Assembly (NCBI GenBank): GCA_035513295.1
Contig: DATKCH010000023.1
Location: forward strand, 1-40,318
From: DATHRK01 sp035513295
GTDB lineage: Bacteria > Gemmatimonadota > Gemmatimonadetes > Longimicrobiales > RSA9
Length of the DNA: 40,318 bases
Direction of reading: 5' to 3'
Shown in pieces: positions 32,877 to 39,443 of the stretch. The position numbers and the translations under genes are program-made. The number at the start of each line of letters is the position of its first letter. Positions within the stretch are counted from its first letter, which is position 1. Below the pieces are notes generated by a model that ran no database searches, was not told where the DNA came from, and saw nothing but the letters and a program-made list of their open reading frames with translations.

Positions 32877-34099
32877 CGGCTCTCCACGAAATCCAGCAGC
32901 GCCGCCCGGTCTTCCGGCGCCAGCGCGTCGAACGCAGCGCGCGCGGACGCGGCCTCGCCGCCGTGGAAGCCGATCGCGTCGGCCACGGTCCCGGCGCGCC
33001 CGTCGTGCAGCAGGAAGCCATCGCCGGCGAGGAAATCGCGCATCACGCGTAGCCCCCAGAGCGGCGCCGTCCGCCACTCGCGGCCGTCGGCCTCGCCGTC
33101 GGGCCTGTTGTCGGCCAGCGCCTCGCCCATGTCGTGGAGCAGCAGGTCGGAGAACAGCGGCACGGGCCGGTGCGCGAGCGCTCCAATCGCGCTCGGCCCC
33201 GTATGGAGCTCGGGCACGTGGCACGACGAGCAGCCGACCTCCAGGAACAGCGTCTGTCCGCGCAGCCGCCGCTCGGTCATCGCGCCGGGCGCGGGCGGCG
33301 CCAGCATCCGGATGTAGTCGACCACGGCGTTCACCGTGGACGCGGGGATCTCCGGGTCCGCGACGAGGTCCGCGGCGCGCGGGCCCGGGCCCGCCTGCGG
33401 ATTGACGTTCTCGTCCGGGAGGAAGTCGGAGGTGACGCCGATGTCCTGGTGATACGCGACGGCCACCTGCTCCAGCAGACTCGATACCTGCGCCTTGCGG
33501 CCGAACCGGCCCAGCGCCGGCCCCGGGCCCCCGCCGGGCTCGTCGCCGGGGACGAACGCCGGCGGAGTCACCAGGTGGGGGCGGCCGGATACGCCGTCGC
33601 CGTCCTCGTCGAACGGGTCCGCGTTGGCCAGGATCGCCTCCGCCGGGATCGCCTCGATCAGGCCCACGCCGAACACCGGTGGCGGCAGCCTCCGCGAAAC
33701 GAGCGCCCCCGGCGGCAGCACTTCCGGCACCGCGCCGGGGATCGCCTTGTCCTGGATCTGTGGCCCGCCCGCGTCCAGCGCGAGCGGGTCGCCGGGGAGC
33801 GAGAAGCGCACGAGGATGTTGTCGGGCCGCCCGCGCCCGTCGCCGCTGTGACAGTCGGCGCAGGAGACGTTGTTGAAGATCGGCCCCAGGCCGCTGGACG
33901 CGGCGAAGCGGCGGCCGAACTCGGCGTCCCCGCGCGCGAACGCGGCCAGCTCCTCGGCGGTGAGGCCGGGCAGAGGCGCGTCGAAGAGATCCTCGTCGGC
34001 GGGCGGCTCGGTGATCAGGTCGTCGCAGGAGACCGTGGCCAGCGCCGCGCAGGCTGCGAGGAAGAGCGACGCGACGCCCCGGAGGAGGCCCGCGCTCAT
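32873..34099 (-). CDS. Di-haem oxidoreductase/peroxidase-like lipoprotein (DUF1111 type)
   Basis: Periplasmic lipoprotein of 408 residues with signal LFLAACAALATVSC. Two c-type haem sites, CADCH (FNNVSCADCHSGDGRGRP) and CSSCH (LFLEVGCSSCHVPEL), indicate a di-haem protein. The arrangement IFNN..C..CH, GVGLIEAIPAEAI and RFGRKA....L.QVA fits the thiol-oxidoreductase-like/DUF1111 family related to MauG and cytochrome c peroxidases. It would pass electrons in the periplasm and could reduce peroxide or oxidise a metal-bound substrate. ATG 34099 overlaps the ZIP stop by four bases; the longer frame upstream is antisense noise from the ZIP gene. Confidence 0.9.
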   Translation of the reverse strand: MSAGLLRGVASLFLAACAALATVSCDDLITEPPADEDLFDAPLPGLTAEELAAFARGDAEFGRRFAASSGLGPIFNNVSCADCHSGDGRGRPDNILVRFSLPGDPLALDAGGPQIQDKAIPGAVPEVLPPGALVSRRLPPPVFGVGLIEAIPAEAILANADPFDEDGDGVSGRPHLVTPPAFVPGDEPGGGPGPALGRFGRKAQVSSLLEQVAVAYHQDIGVTSDFLPDENVNPQAGPGPRAADLVADPEIPASTVNAVVDYIRMLAPPAPGAMTERRLRGQTLFLEVGCSSCHVPELHTGPSAIGALAHRPVPLFSDLLLHDMGEALADNRPDGEADGREWRTAPLWGLRVMRDFLAGDGFLLHDGRAGTVADAIGFHGGEAASARAAFDALAPEDRAALLDFVESR

Positions 34100-35415
34100 C
34101 CCGTCACCAGAAGTCCGGTCGCGTACATGATCGCCATGCCGAGCAGGATCCCGACGGCGTTGAGAGGAGCGGTCAGCCCGCGCTGCGCGCGCCTGCCGAA
34201 GAAGCGGGCCAGCTCGAGAACCACCTGCGCGACGGCGCCCGCGCCGATCGCCAGGAACAGCGTGGTGGCGATGGGGGAGCGCGAGAAACCGCCGATCCAG
34301 GCTCCGAGGATCGTCGGCACTCCCGCGAGCAGGCCCAGCAGGACCAGCCGGCCGATAGGCGTCCGTTCGCGCGCCAGGGGGGCCACGATCGCGAGGCCCT
34401 CGGTCGTGTTGTGCACCAGGAATCCGACCACCAGGAACGCCCCCAGGGCGATGGCGCCGGAGGCGTACGCGGACCCGATCGCGAGCCCCTCGCCCAGGTT
34501 GTGCAGCCCGATCGCGAGGGCGACGAGGAACGCGAGCTGCCAGGGCGCCGCGGTTCCGTCCGCGCTTCGGCGCGAGCGCCCCAGCGCGGTCAGGGCGAGG
34601 GGGGTGCCCAGCGCGCCCATCAGGATCAGCCCGGTCCCCTGGAAGGCGCCGGGCACGCCGCCGGCGACCTCGAACGCCTCCAGCAGGGCGTCCACCCCCA
34701 GGAACAACAGCAGGCCCACCGTGAGCGCCAGGAAGAAGTCCACCCAGCGGCGCTCCACGCTGCGTAGGAAGGGCAGCCAGAGCAGCCCCAGCAGCACCGG
34801 CAGGACGCCGACGTACACGCCCAGGAGCGCGAACGCGCCCAGGTAGCGCGCGCCGATCGCGGGGGCGGTCGTCGCGACGTCGACCGACGCGTCGAAGGTG
34901 ATCCCCGTGCTGGTGATGATCTGGACGCCGTGCGGCTCGCCCTCGACCCACGGGTAGGGCAGCGTGATCACGCGCCGCCCCAGCCGGCCGACCGTGCGGT
35001 CGCCGTCCAGCTCGTGGCTCCACACCGCGTCGTCCACGGCGATCTGCGCGATGGTGACGGGCTCGGGGCCGCCGTTCACGACCGCGATCCGCATCTGCCC
35101 CGGCTCCGGGAACCAGATGCGCTCGACGGTCAGCTCCTCGAGCGGCGGGAAGGCCTCGTCGAAGAGGCCCAGCGGGCCGACCCGGAAGAGCGCGAAGAGC
35201 AGCCCCGCGAGGAGGACCAGCGGCCCGACGCCCAGGAGCCACGCGGGCGGGCCCGACGGGACGGCCGGATCGCCGCCGGCGCGGGACCCGCGGCCGCCCT
35301 CGGTCGCGTCCGCTAACGCATGCTCGCCCGCCGGCGCCTCGCGCTCGCCCGCCGGCGCCTCGCGCTCGACCAGCGTCCGTCCGGTGCCGACCGCGCCCAC
35401 GCCTTCCTCAGACAA
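34096..35415 (-). CDS. ZIP-family divalent metal transporter with N-terminal extracytoplasmic domain
   Basis: Membrane protein of 439 residues. Residues about 1-55 are Gly/Ala/Glu-rich and variable; one helix (WLLGVGPLVLLAGLLFALF) leads to a soluble domain of about 100 residues (VERIWFPEPGQMRIAVVNGGPEPV...), probably a beta-sandwich outside the membrane. The ZIP core then has the metal-binding helices with GLHNLGEGLAIGSAY and LVHNTTEGLAIVAPL, both carrying HN..EG. About eight transmembrane helices follow the domain. The TTG start at 35415 is supported by GAGGAG seven bases upstream and overlaps the oxidase gene by eight bases. ZIP proteins import Zn, Mn or Fe; the operon's MntR-type regulator favours Mn or Fe. 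Confidence 0.92.
   Translation of the reverse strand: MSEEGVGAVGTGRTLVEREAPAGEREAPAGEHALADATEGGRGSRAGGDPAVPSGPPAWLLGVGPLVLLAGLLFALFRVGPLGLFDEAFPPLEELTVERIWFPEPGQMRIAVVNGGPEPVTIAQIAVDDAVWSHELDGDRTVGRLGRRVITLPYPWVEGEPHGVQIITSTGITFDASVDVATTAPAIGARYLGAFALLGVYVGVLPVLLGLLWLPFLRSVERRWVDFFLALTVGLLLFLGVDALLEAFEVAGGVPGAFQGTGLILMGALGTPLALTALGRSRRSADGTAAPWQLAFLVALAIGLHNLGEGLAIGSAYASGAIALGAFLVVGFLVHNTTEGLAIVAPLARERTPIGRLVLLGLLAGVPTILGAWIGGFSRSPIATTLFLAIGAGAVAQVVLELARFFGRRAQRGLTAPLNAVGILLGMAIMYATGLLVTG
35322..35363. repeat. Two perfect 21-base tandem repeats within the ZIP gene
   Basis: Units at 35322-35342 and 35343-35363 are identical and encode a duplicated REAPAGE heptad in the variable N-terminal tail. 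A recent in-frame duplication in a tolerant region. Confidence 0.8.
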
Positions 35416-36448
35416 TGGCCGGCTCCTCGTCGCGCACGTCGAACATCGCCATCCACCCGAGCTCGGCGAACTCGCTCTGGTGCGCGTGGAACATGAACCG
35501 GCCCGGGAACTTGTAGCGGAACTCCAGCACGGCGCGCTCGCCCTGGCAGAGGGTGACCGTGTCCGTCAGCTCGGAGCGCTCCAGGTCGGTGCCCGTGCGG
35601 AAGAGCCGGAACATGTTGCCGTGCAGGTGGAGCGAGTTGATCAGGTCGAACTCGGTCAGGTTCACCAGGTAGACGCGCACCAGCTCGTTGAGCGCCAGCT
35701 GGATGGGGTGGCGCTGGTAGTGGAAGCCGACCGTGTTGACCGCGTAGATCTCGTTTTCGCCGTCGAAGTTGGTGTCGAAGCCGTTCATCACCATCACCAG
35801 CTCCCTGGCGGGCTCGCGTCCGCCCGGCGGGTCGACGATGAAGGTCCCGTAGAGCCCCTTGTGGATGTGGCGCCTGAGCGGGATCGCGTGGCAGTGGTAC
35901 AGGTGCAGGCCGAACGGCTCGGCATCGAAGTCGTAGACGTAGGTCCCGCCCGGCTCCACGATCTCGAACACGCCGTCGGCAGCGGCCGGGTGGGTGCCGT
36001 GGAAGTGGATCGTGTGCGGGTGGCTGCCGGCGTTGCGGAAGTTCACGCGCAGGCGGTCGCCCTCGGTGCAGCGGATCGTCGGGCCCGGCACACGGCCGTT
36101 GTAGGTCCACGCGGGGAACCAGACGCCTGGCGCGACCTCGATGTCCCGGTCGAGCGCGACCATGTCGTACTCGCGCAGGGTGCGCCCGTCGGCGGTCGTG
36201 GAGACGCGGCCGTAGTCGAACTCGGTCAGGTACGCGGTCGGGTCGAAGCCGCCGGGCCGGATGTCGCCGACCGCGTCGTTGCTGCCGACGTGACCGTGGC
36301 TGTCGAGCAGCTGCGCCGCGCCGCGTATCTGCTCGGGCGTGGGTTGGCCGTCCTGGAGCGCCTTCGCCGCCCCTCCGACCGCCACCCCGGCTGCCCCCAC
36401 CGCCCCGGCGCGCAGCAGGTTGCGCCGGGAGATGCGCTTCTCAGACAT
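35408..36448 (-). CDS. Two-domain multicopper oxidase with Tat signal
   Basis: Periplasmic copper oxidase of 346 residues. The Tat signal has RISRRNLLRAGAVGAAG. The cupredoxin domain 1 has HTIHFHGTH, then LYHCHAIPLRRHIHKGLYG: C186 with H194 form a type 1 copper site, with Leu199 at the axial position where Met is common. Domain 2 has SLHLHGNMF and MFHAHQSEFAELGW, where the first H-x-H lacks the cysteine, so only domain 1 has type 1 copper (type C arrangement), while the inter-domain His residues can form the trinuclear site. It may oxidise Mn(II), Fe(II) or Cu(I), or be a nitrite-reductase-like enzyme. Start ATG 36448 overlaps the regulator stop by eight bases. Confidence 0.92.
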   Translation of the reverse strand: MSEKRISRRNLLRAGAVGAAGVAVGGAAKALQDGQPTPEQIRGAAQLLDSHGHVGSNDAVGDIRPGGFDPTAYLTEFDYGRVSTTADGRTLREYDMVALDRDIEVAPGVWFPAWTYNGRVPGPTIRCTEGDRLRVNFRNAGSHPHTIHFHGTHPAAADGVFEIVEPGGTYVYDFDAEPFGLHLYHCHAIPLRRHIHKGLYGTFIVDPPGGREPARELVMVMNGFDTNFDGENEIYAVNTVGFHYQRHPIQLALNELVRVYLVNLTEFDLINSLHLHGNMFRLFRTGTDLERSELTDTVTLCQGERAVLEFRYKFPGRFMFHAHQSEFAELGWMAMFDVRDEEPAIV

Positions 36449-37175
36449 GTTCGACCTCGCCTCTCGCTCCGGCCCCCGCGCGCTCGACGCGCACGAAGCC
36501 GCACAGTTCCCTGCCCAGGACGCGCTCCGTTACGCCCACGCGAACCGTGATCGGACCGTCCATGGGGGCGCGGTCGATGACGGTCACGCGCGCCCCCGGG
36601 CGCAGTCCGAGTTCGCCCAGGTAGCGCAGCGCCTCGGGGCTTTCGTCGGGCACGCGGCGGACGACGCCTCGCTCGCCCACGCCCAGCTCGGCCAGCGCCG
36701 GCCAGGCGCGCTCCCGGAACTCCACGCCCGTGCCCGGGATCGGCGCGCCGTGCGGGTCCTCCTCGGGGTCGCCCAGCGCCGCGGCCATGCGGTCGACGAG
36801 CTCCTCGGAGGCGGCGTGCTCGAGCCGTTCGGCCTCCTCGTGCACGGAGTCCCACGAGTAGCCCAGCACCTCCACCAGGAAGGACTCCAGGATCCGGTGC
36901 CGCCGGATGGTGTCGAGCGCGGCCGCGCGACCGTCGCCGGTGAGGCGCGCGCCGTAGTAGCGCTCGTACTCGATCAGGCCGCGCTCGGATAGGCGGCGCA
37001 GCATCCCCGACACCGACGCCGCGGAGACGCCGAGCGCGTCCGCGACCGCGGACGTGCTCGCGGCGCCGTCGCCGCGGCTCGCCTTGTAAATCGCCTTGAG
37101 GTAGTCCTCTACGGCGGGTGTCGGCACGCGCTTCTCCAGAAATGCTCCGGGCGCGGGGGCGCGGGTGTGTTGCAC
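36441..37175 (-). CDS. MntR/DtxR-family metal-dependent repressor with FeoA-like C-terminal domain
   Basis: Homodimeric metal-sensing regulator of 244 residues. It has the winged-helix (STSAVADALGVSAASVSGMLRRLSERGLIEYERYYG), the dimerisation/metal domain and a C-terminal FeoA/SH3-like part (ELGLRPGARVTVIDRAPMDG...). Metal-ligand positions: D24 (VEDYLKAIY), H93 (RRHRILESF), E116, E119 and H120 (EAERLEH). Glu at the position where iron-sensing DtxR has Cys resembles MntR, although the MntR Glu11 position is Lys27. The GTG start at 37175 has GAGGGGAG upstream. It is the first gene of the operon and probably autoregulates it through dyads in the promoter. Confidence 0.93.
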   Translation of the reverse strand: MQHTRAPAPGAFLEKRVPTPAVEDYLKAIYKASRGDGAASTSAVADALGVSAASVSGMLRRLSERGLIEYERYYGARLTGDGRAAALDTIRRHRILESFLVEVLGYSWDSVHEEAERLEHAASEELVDRMAAALGDPEEDPHGAPIPGTGVEFRERAWPALAELGVGERGVVRRVPDESPEALRYLGELGLRPGARVTVIDRAPMDGPITVRVGVTERVLGRELCGFVRVERAGAGARGEVEHV

Positions 37176-37199
37176 GACCCACGGCTCCCCTCACGAGAA

Positions 37200-37235
37200 T
37201 TCGCTTAGGCGAAACTGAAACTTAGTCTATCCTAA
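37200..37235. promoter_or_regulatory. Candidate MntR/DtxR operators in the operon promoter
   Basis: Two dyads: TTCGC-TTAG-GCGAA (37200-37213), a perfect 5-base inverted repeat, and TTAG-TCTATC-CTAA (37222-37235), resembling the DtxR half-sites CTAACCTAA/TTAG. The second overlaps the -10 element of the operon promoter, so a metal-loaded regulator bound there would block transcription. Confidence 0.55.
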
Positions 37236-37253
37236 TAATCGGCCCGGCGTCAA
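37224..37253 (-). promoter_or_regulatory. Sigma70-type promoter for the metal/redox operon
   Basis: On the minus strand, TTGACG (37253-37248), an 18-base spacer and TAGACT (37229-37224). Transcription would start near 37217, between the two dyads' outer arms. All six downstream genes can be read from it. Confidence 0.6.
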
Positions 37254-37317
37254 GGATGGCGTGGCGCGGGAGAAGGCACATGCGCGGCCCGCCAAGGGGC
37301 GCGAACGTGGGTGTTCG

Positions 37318-37347
37318 TTGCCGCATCCCGCCGCCCTCGCCTATCAT
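37318..37347 (+). promoter_or_regulatory. Sigma70-type promoter for acs
   Basis: TTGCCG (37318-37323), an 18-base spacer and TATCAT (37342-37347), predicting transcription from about 37354 with a leader of about 74 bases. Confidence 0.45.
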
Positions 37348-37427
37348 GGCCGCCGGGGTCCTCGGCATCCCGGGATCCCTCCAGCCGCGCGCGTCGCGGC
37401 TCACACCCACCTCGAACGGAGATTCGG

Positions 37428-39365
37428 ATGTCCCGCGCGGCCCTCGACGACCTCCTGCACGAGAACCGAACCTTCCCGCCGCCCCCCGACTTCGCGCGCG
37501 ACGCGCGCGTGAGCGACGACTCGATCTACGAGCGCGCGGCCGCCGACCCGGAGGCCTACTGGGCGAGCTGGGCGGAGGAGCTGGACTGGTTCGAGCCGTG
37601 GCACACGGTGCTCTCGTGGACGCCGCCTCACGCGCGCTGGTTCGACGGCGGCAGGCTCAACGTCGCGCACAACTGCCTGGACCGGCACCTGGACGGGCCG
37701 CGCCGCGACAAGCCCGCGCTGATCTGGGAAGGCGAGCCCGGCGAGACGCGCACCTACAGCTACGCCGAGCTGCACGCCGAGGTGGGCCGCTTGGCCAACG
37801 CGCTCAAGGCGCTCGGCGTGGGCAAGGGGGACCGGGTAGCGATCTACCTGCCGATGATCCCCGAGGCCGCCATCAGCATGCTAGCGTGCGCGCGCATCGG
37901 CGCGATCCACTCGGTCGTCTTCGGCGGCTTCAGCGCCGACAGCCTGCGCGACCGGATCCTGGACGCCGAGGCCACCTGCGTGATCACCGCGGACGGCGGC
38001 TACCGGCGCGGCGCCGTCGTACCGCTCAAGGGCGCGGCCGACAAGGCGTGCGAGGACACCCCGACGATCGAGCACATCGTCGTCGTGAAGCGCGGCGTGG
38101 ACGCCCCGGTGGAGATGGTCGAAGGCCGCGACGTGTGGTACCACGACATCGTGGCCGGCGCCTCCGACGACTGCCCGGCGGAGCCGATGGACGCCGAGGA
38201 CGTGCTGTTCATCCTCTACACGTCGGGCACGACCGGGAAGCCCAAGGGCGTCGTGCACACCACGGGGGGCTACCTCACGCAGGCGTACGCGACCACCAAG
38301 CTCGTCTTCGACCTGAAGGAGGACGACGTCTACTGGTGCACCGCGGACGTGGGCTGGGTCACGGGTCACAGCTACATCGTCTACGGACCGCTCGCCAACG
38401 GCGCGACCGCGCTCATGTACGAGGGAGCGCCTGACCACCCCGACCGCGGCCGGTTCTGGGAGCTGGTCGCGAAGCACGGCGTCTCCGTCTTCTACACCGC
38501 GCCCACCGCGATCCGCGCGTTCATGCGCTGGGGCGATGACTGGCCCGCGCGCCACGACCTGTCCTCGCTGCGTCTGCTGGGTACCGTGGGCGAGCCGATC
38601 AACCCCGAGGCGTGGATGTGGTATCACGAGCACATCGGCCGCGAGGCCTGCCCCATCGTGGACACGTGGTGGCAGACGGAGACCGGCGGGATCATGATCA
38701 CCCCGCTCCCCGGCGTGACCGAGACCAAGCCCGGCAGCGCCACCGTTCCGTTCCCGGGCGTCGAGGCCAGCATCTTCAACGACGACCGCGAGGAGGTGTC
38801 CGCCGGCTACCTCGCCATCACGCGCCCCTGGCCGGGCATGCTGCGCACCATCTGGGGCGACGACGAGCGCTATCGGGAGACCTACTGGTCGAAGTGGCCC
38901 GACACCTACTTCCCCGGCGACGGCGCCAAGCGCGACGACGACGGCTACCTGTGGATCCTGGGGCGCGTGGACGACGTGCTGAACGTGGCCGGCCACCGCA
39001 TCGGCACGGCCGAGGTGGAGAGCGCCCTGGTGGACCACCGATCCGTGGCCGAGGCCGCCGTCGTCGGCCGCGCCGACGAGCTCAAGGGGCAGGCCATCGC
39101 CGCGTTCGTGACCGTGAAGGATGGCGTCGAGACCACCCCCGCGCTGATGGAGGAGCTGCGCGGCCACGTGGCCGAGAAGATCGGCGCGATCGCCAAGCCG
39201 AGCGACATCCTGTTCGCGGCAGACCTGCCGAAGACGCGCTCCGGCAAGATCATGCGGCGGCTGCTGCGGGACGTGGCGGAAGGCCGGGCGCTGGGCGACA
39301 CGACCACGCTGGCGGACCCCGCCGTGGTGGCGCGGCTGCAGAAGGAGTACGAGGACACGGAGTGA
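37428..39365 (+). CDS. acs: Acetyl-coenzyme A synthetase
   Basis: Converts acetate, ATP and CoA to acetyl-CoA; the main acetate-scavenging enzyme. The 645-residue protein has full family length, with WFDGGRLNVAHNCLDRHL near the N-terminus, LYTSGTTGKPKGVVHTTGGY, CTADVGWVTGHSYIVYGPL, DTWWQTETGG, and the hinge GRVDDVLNVAGHRIGTAEVE. The catalytic, acetylation-regulated lysine is K607 in TRSGKIMRR. The start ATG 37428 follows GGAG at 37418-37421; frames upstream are not conserved. It is divergent from the metal operon and monocistronic. A protein acetyltransferase or deacetylase for it is not in the window. Confidence 0.98.
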   Translation: MSRAALDDLLHENRTFPPPPDFARDARVSDDSIYERAAADPEAYWASWAEELDWFEPWHTVLSWTPPHARWFDGGRLNVAHNCLDRHLDGPRRDKPALIWEGEPGETRTYSYAELHAEVGRLANALKALGVGKGDRVAIYLPMIPEAAISMLACARIGAIHSVVFGGFSADSLRDRILDAEATCVITADGGYRRGAVVPLKGAADKACEDTPTIEHIVVVKRGVDAPVEMVEGRDVWYHDIVAGASDDCPAEPMDAEDVLFILYTSGTTGKPKGVVHTTGGYLTQAYATTKLVFDLKEDDVYWCTADVGWVTGHSYIVYGPLANGATALMYEGAPDHPDRGRFWELVAKHGVSVFYTAPTAIRAFMRWGDDWPARHDLSSLRLLGTVGEPINPEAWMWYHEHIGREACPIVDTWWQTETGGIMITPLPGVTETKPGSATVPFPGVEASIFNDDREEVSAGYLAITRPWPGMLRTIWGDDERYRETYWSKWPDTYFPGDGAKRDDDGYLWILGRVDDVLNVAGHRIGTAEVESALVDHRSVAEAAVVGRADELKGQAIAAFVTVKDGVETTPALMEELRGHVAEKIGAIAKPSDILFAADLPKTRSGKIMRRLLRDVAEGRALGDTTTLADPAVVARLQKEYEDTE

Positions 39366-39381
39366 AGAGGGGTGGGCTATC

Positions 39382-39407
39382 CCCGGGCGGTAGTACGGTG
39401 GCCCGGG
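39382..39407. terminator. GC-rich hairpin between convergent acs and amidohydrolase genes
   Basis: CCCGGGC (39382-39388) and GCCCGGG (39401-39407) with a 12-base loop, 16 bases after the acs stop. There is only CCTTCTC after it, no true T tract, so efficient intrinsic termination is uncertain. Confidence 0.35.
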
Positions 39408-39443
39408 CCTTCTCATCAGCCTCTCCCGTCAGTTGCCGGACAG

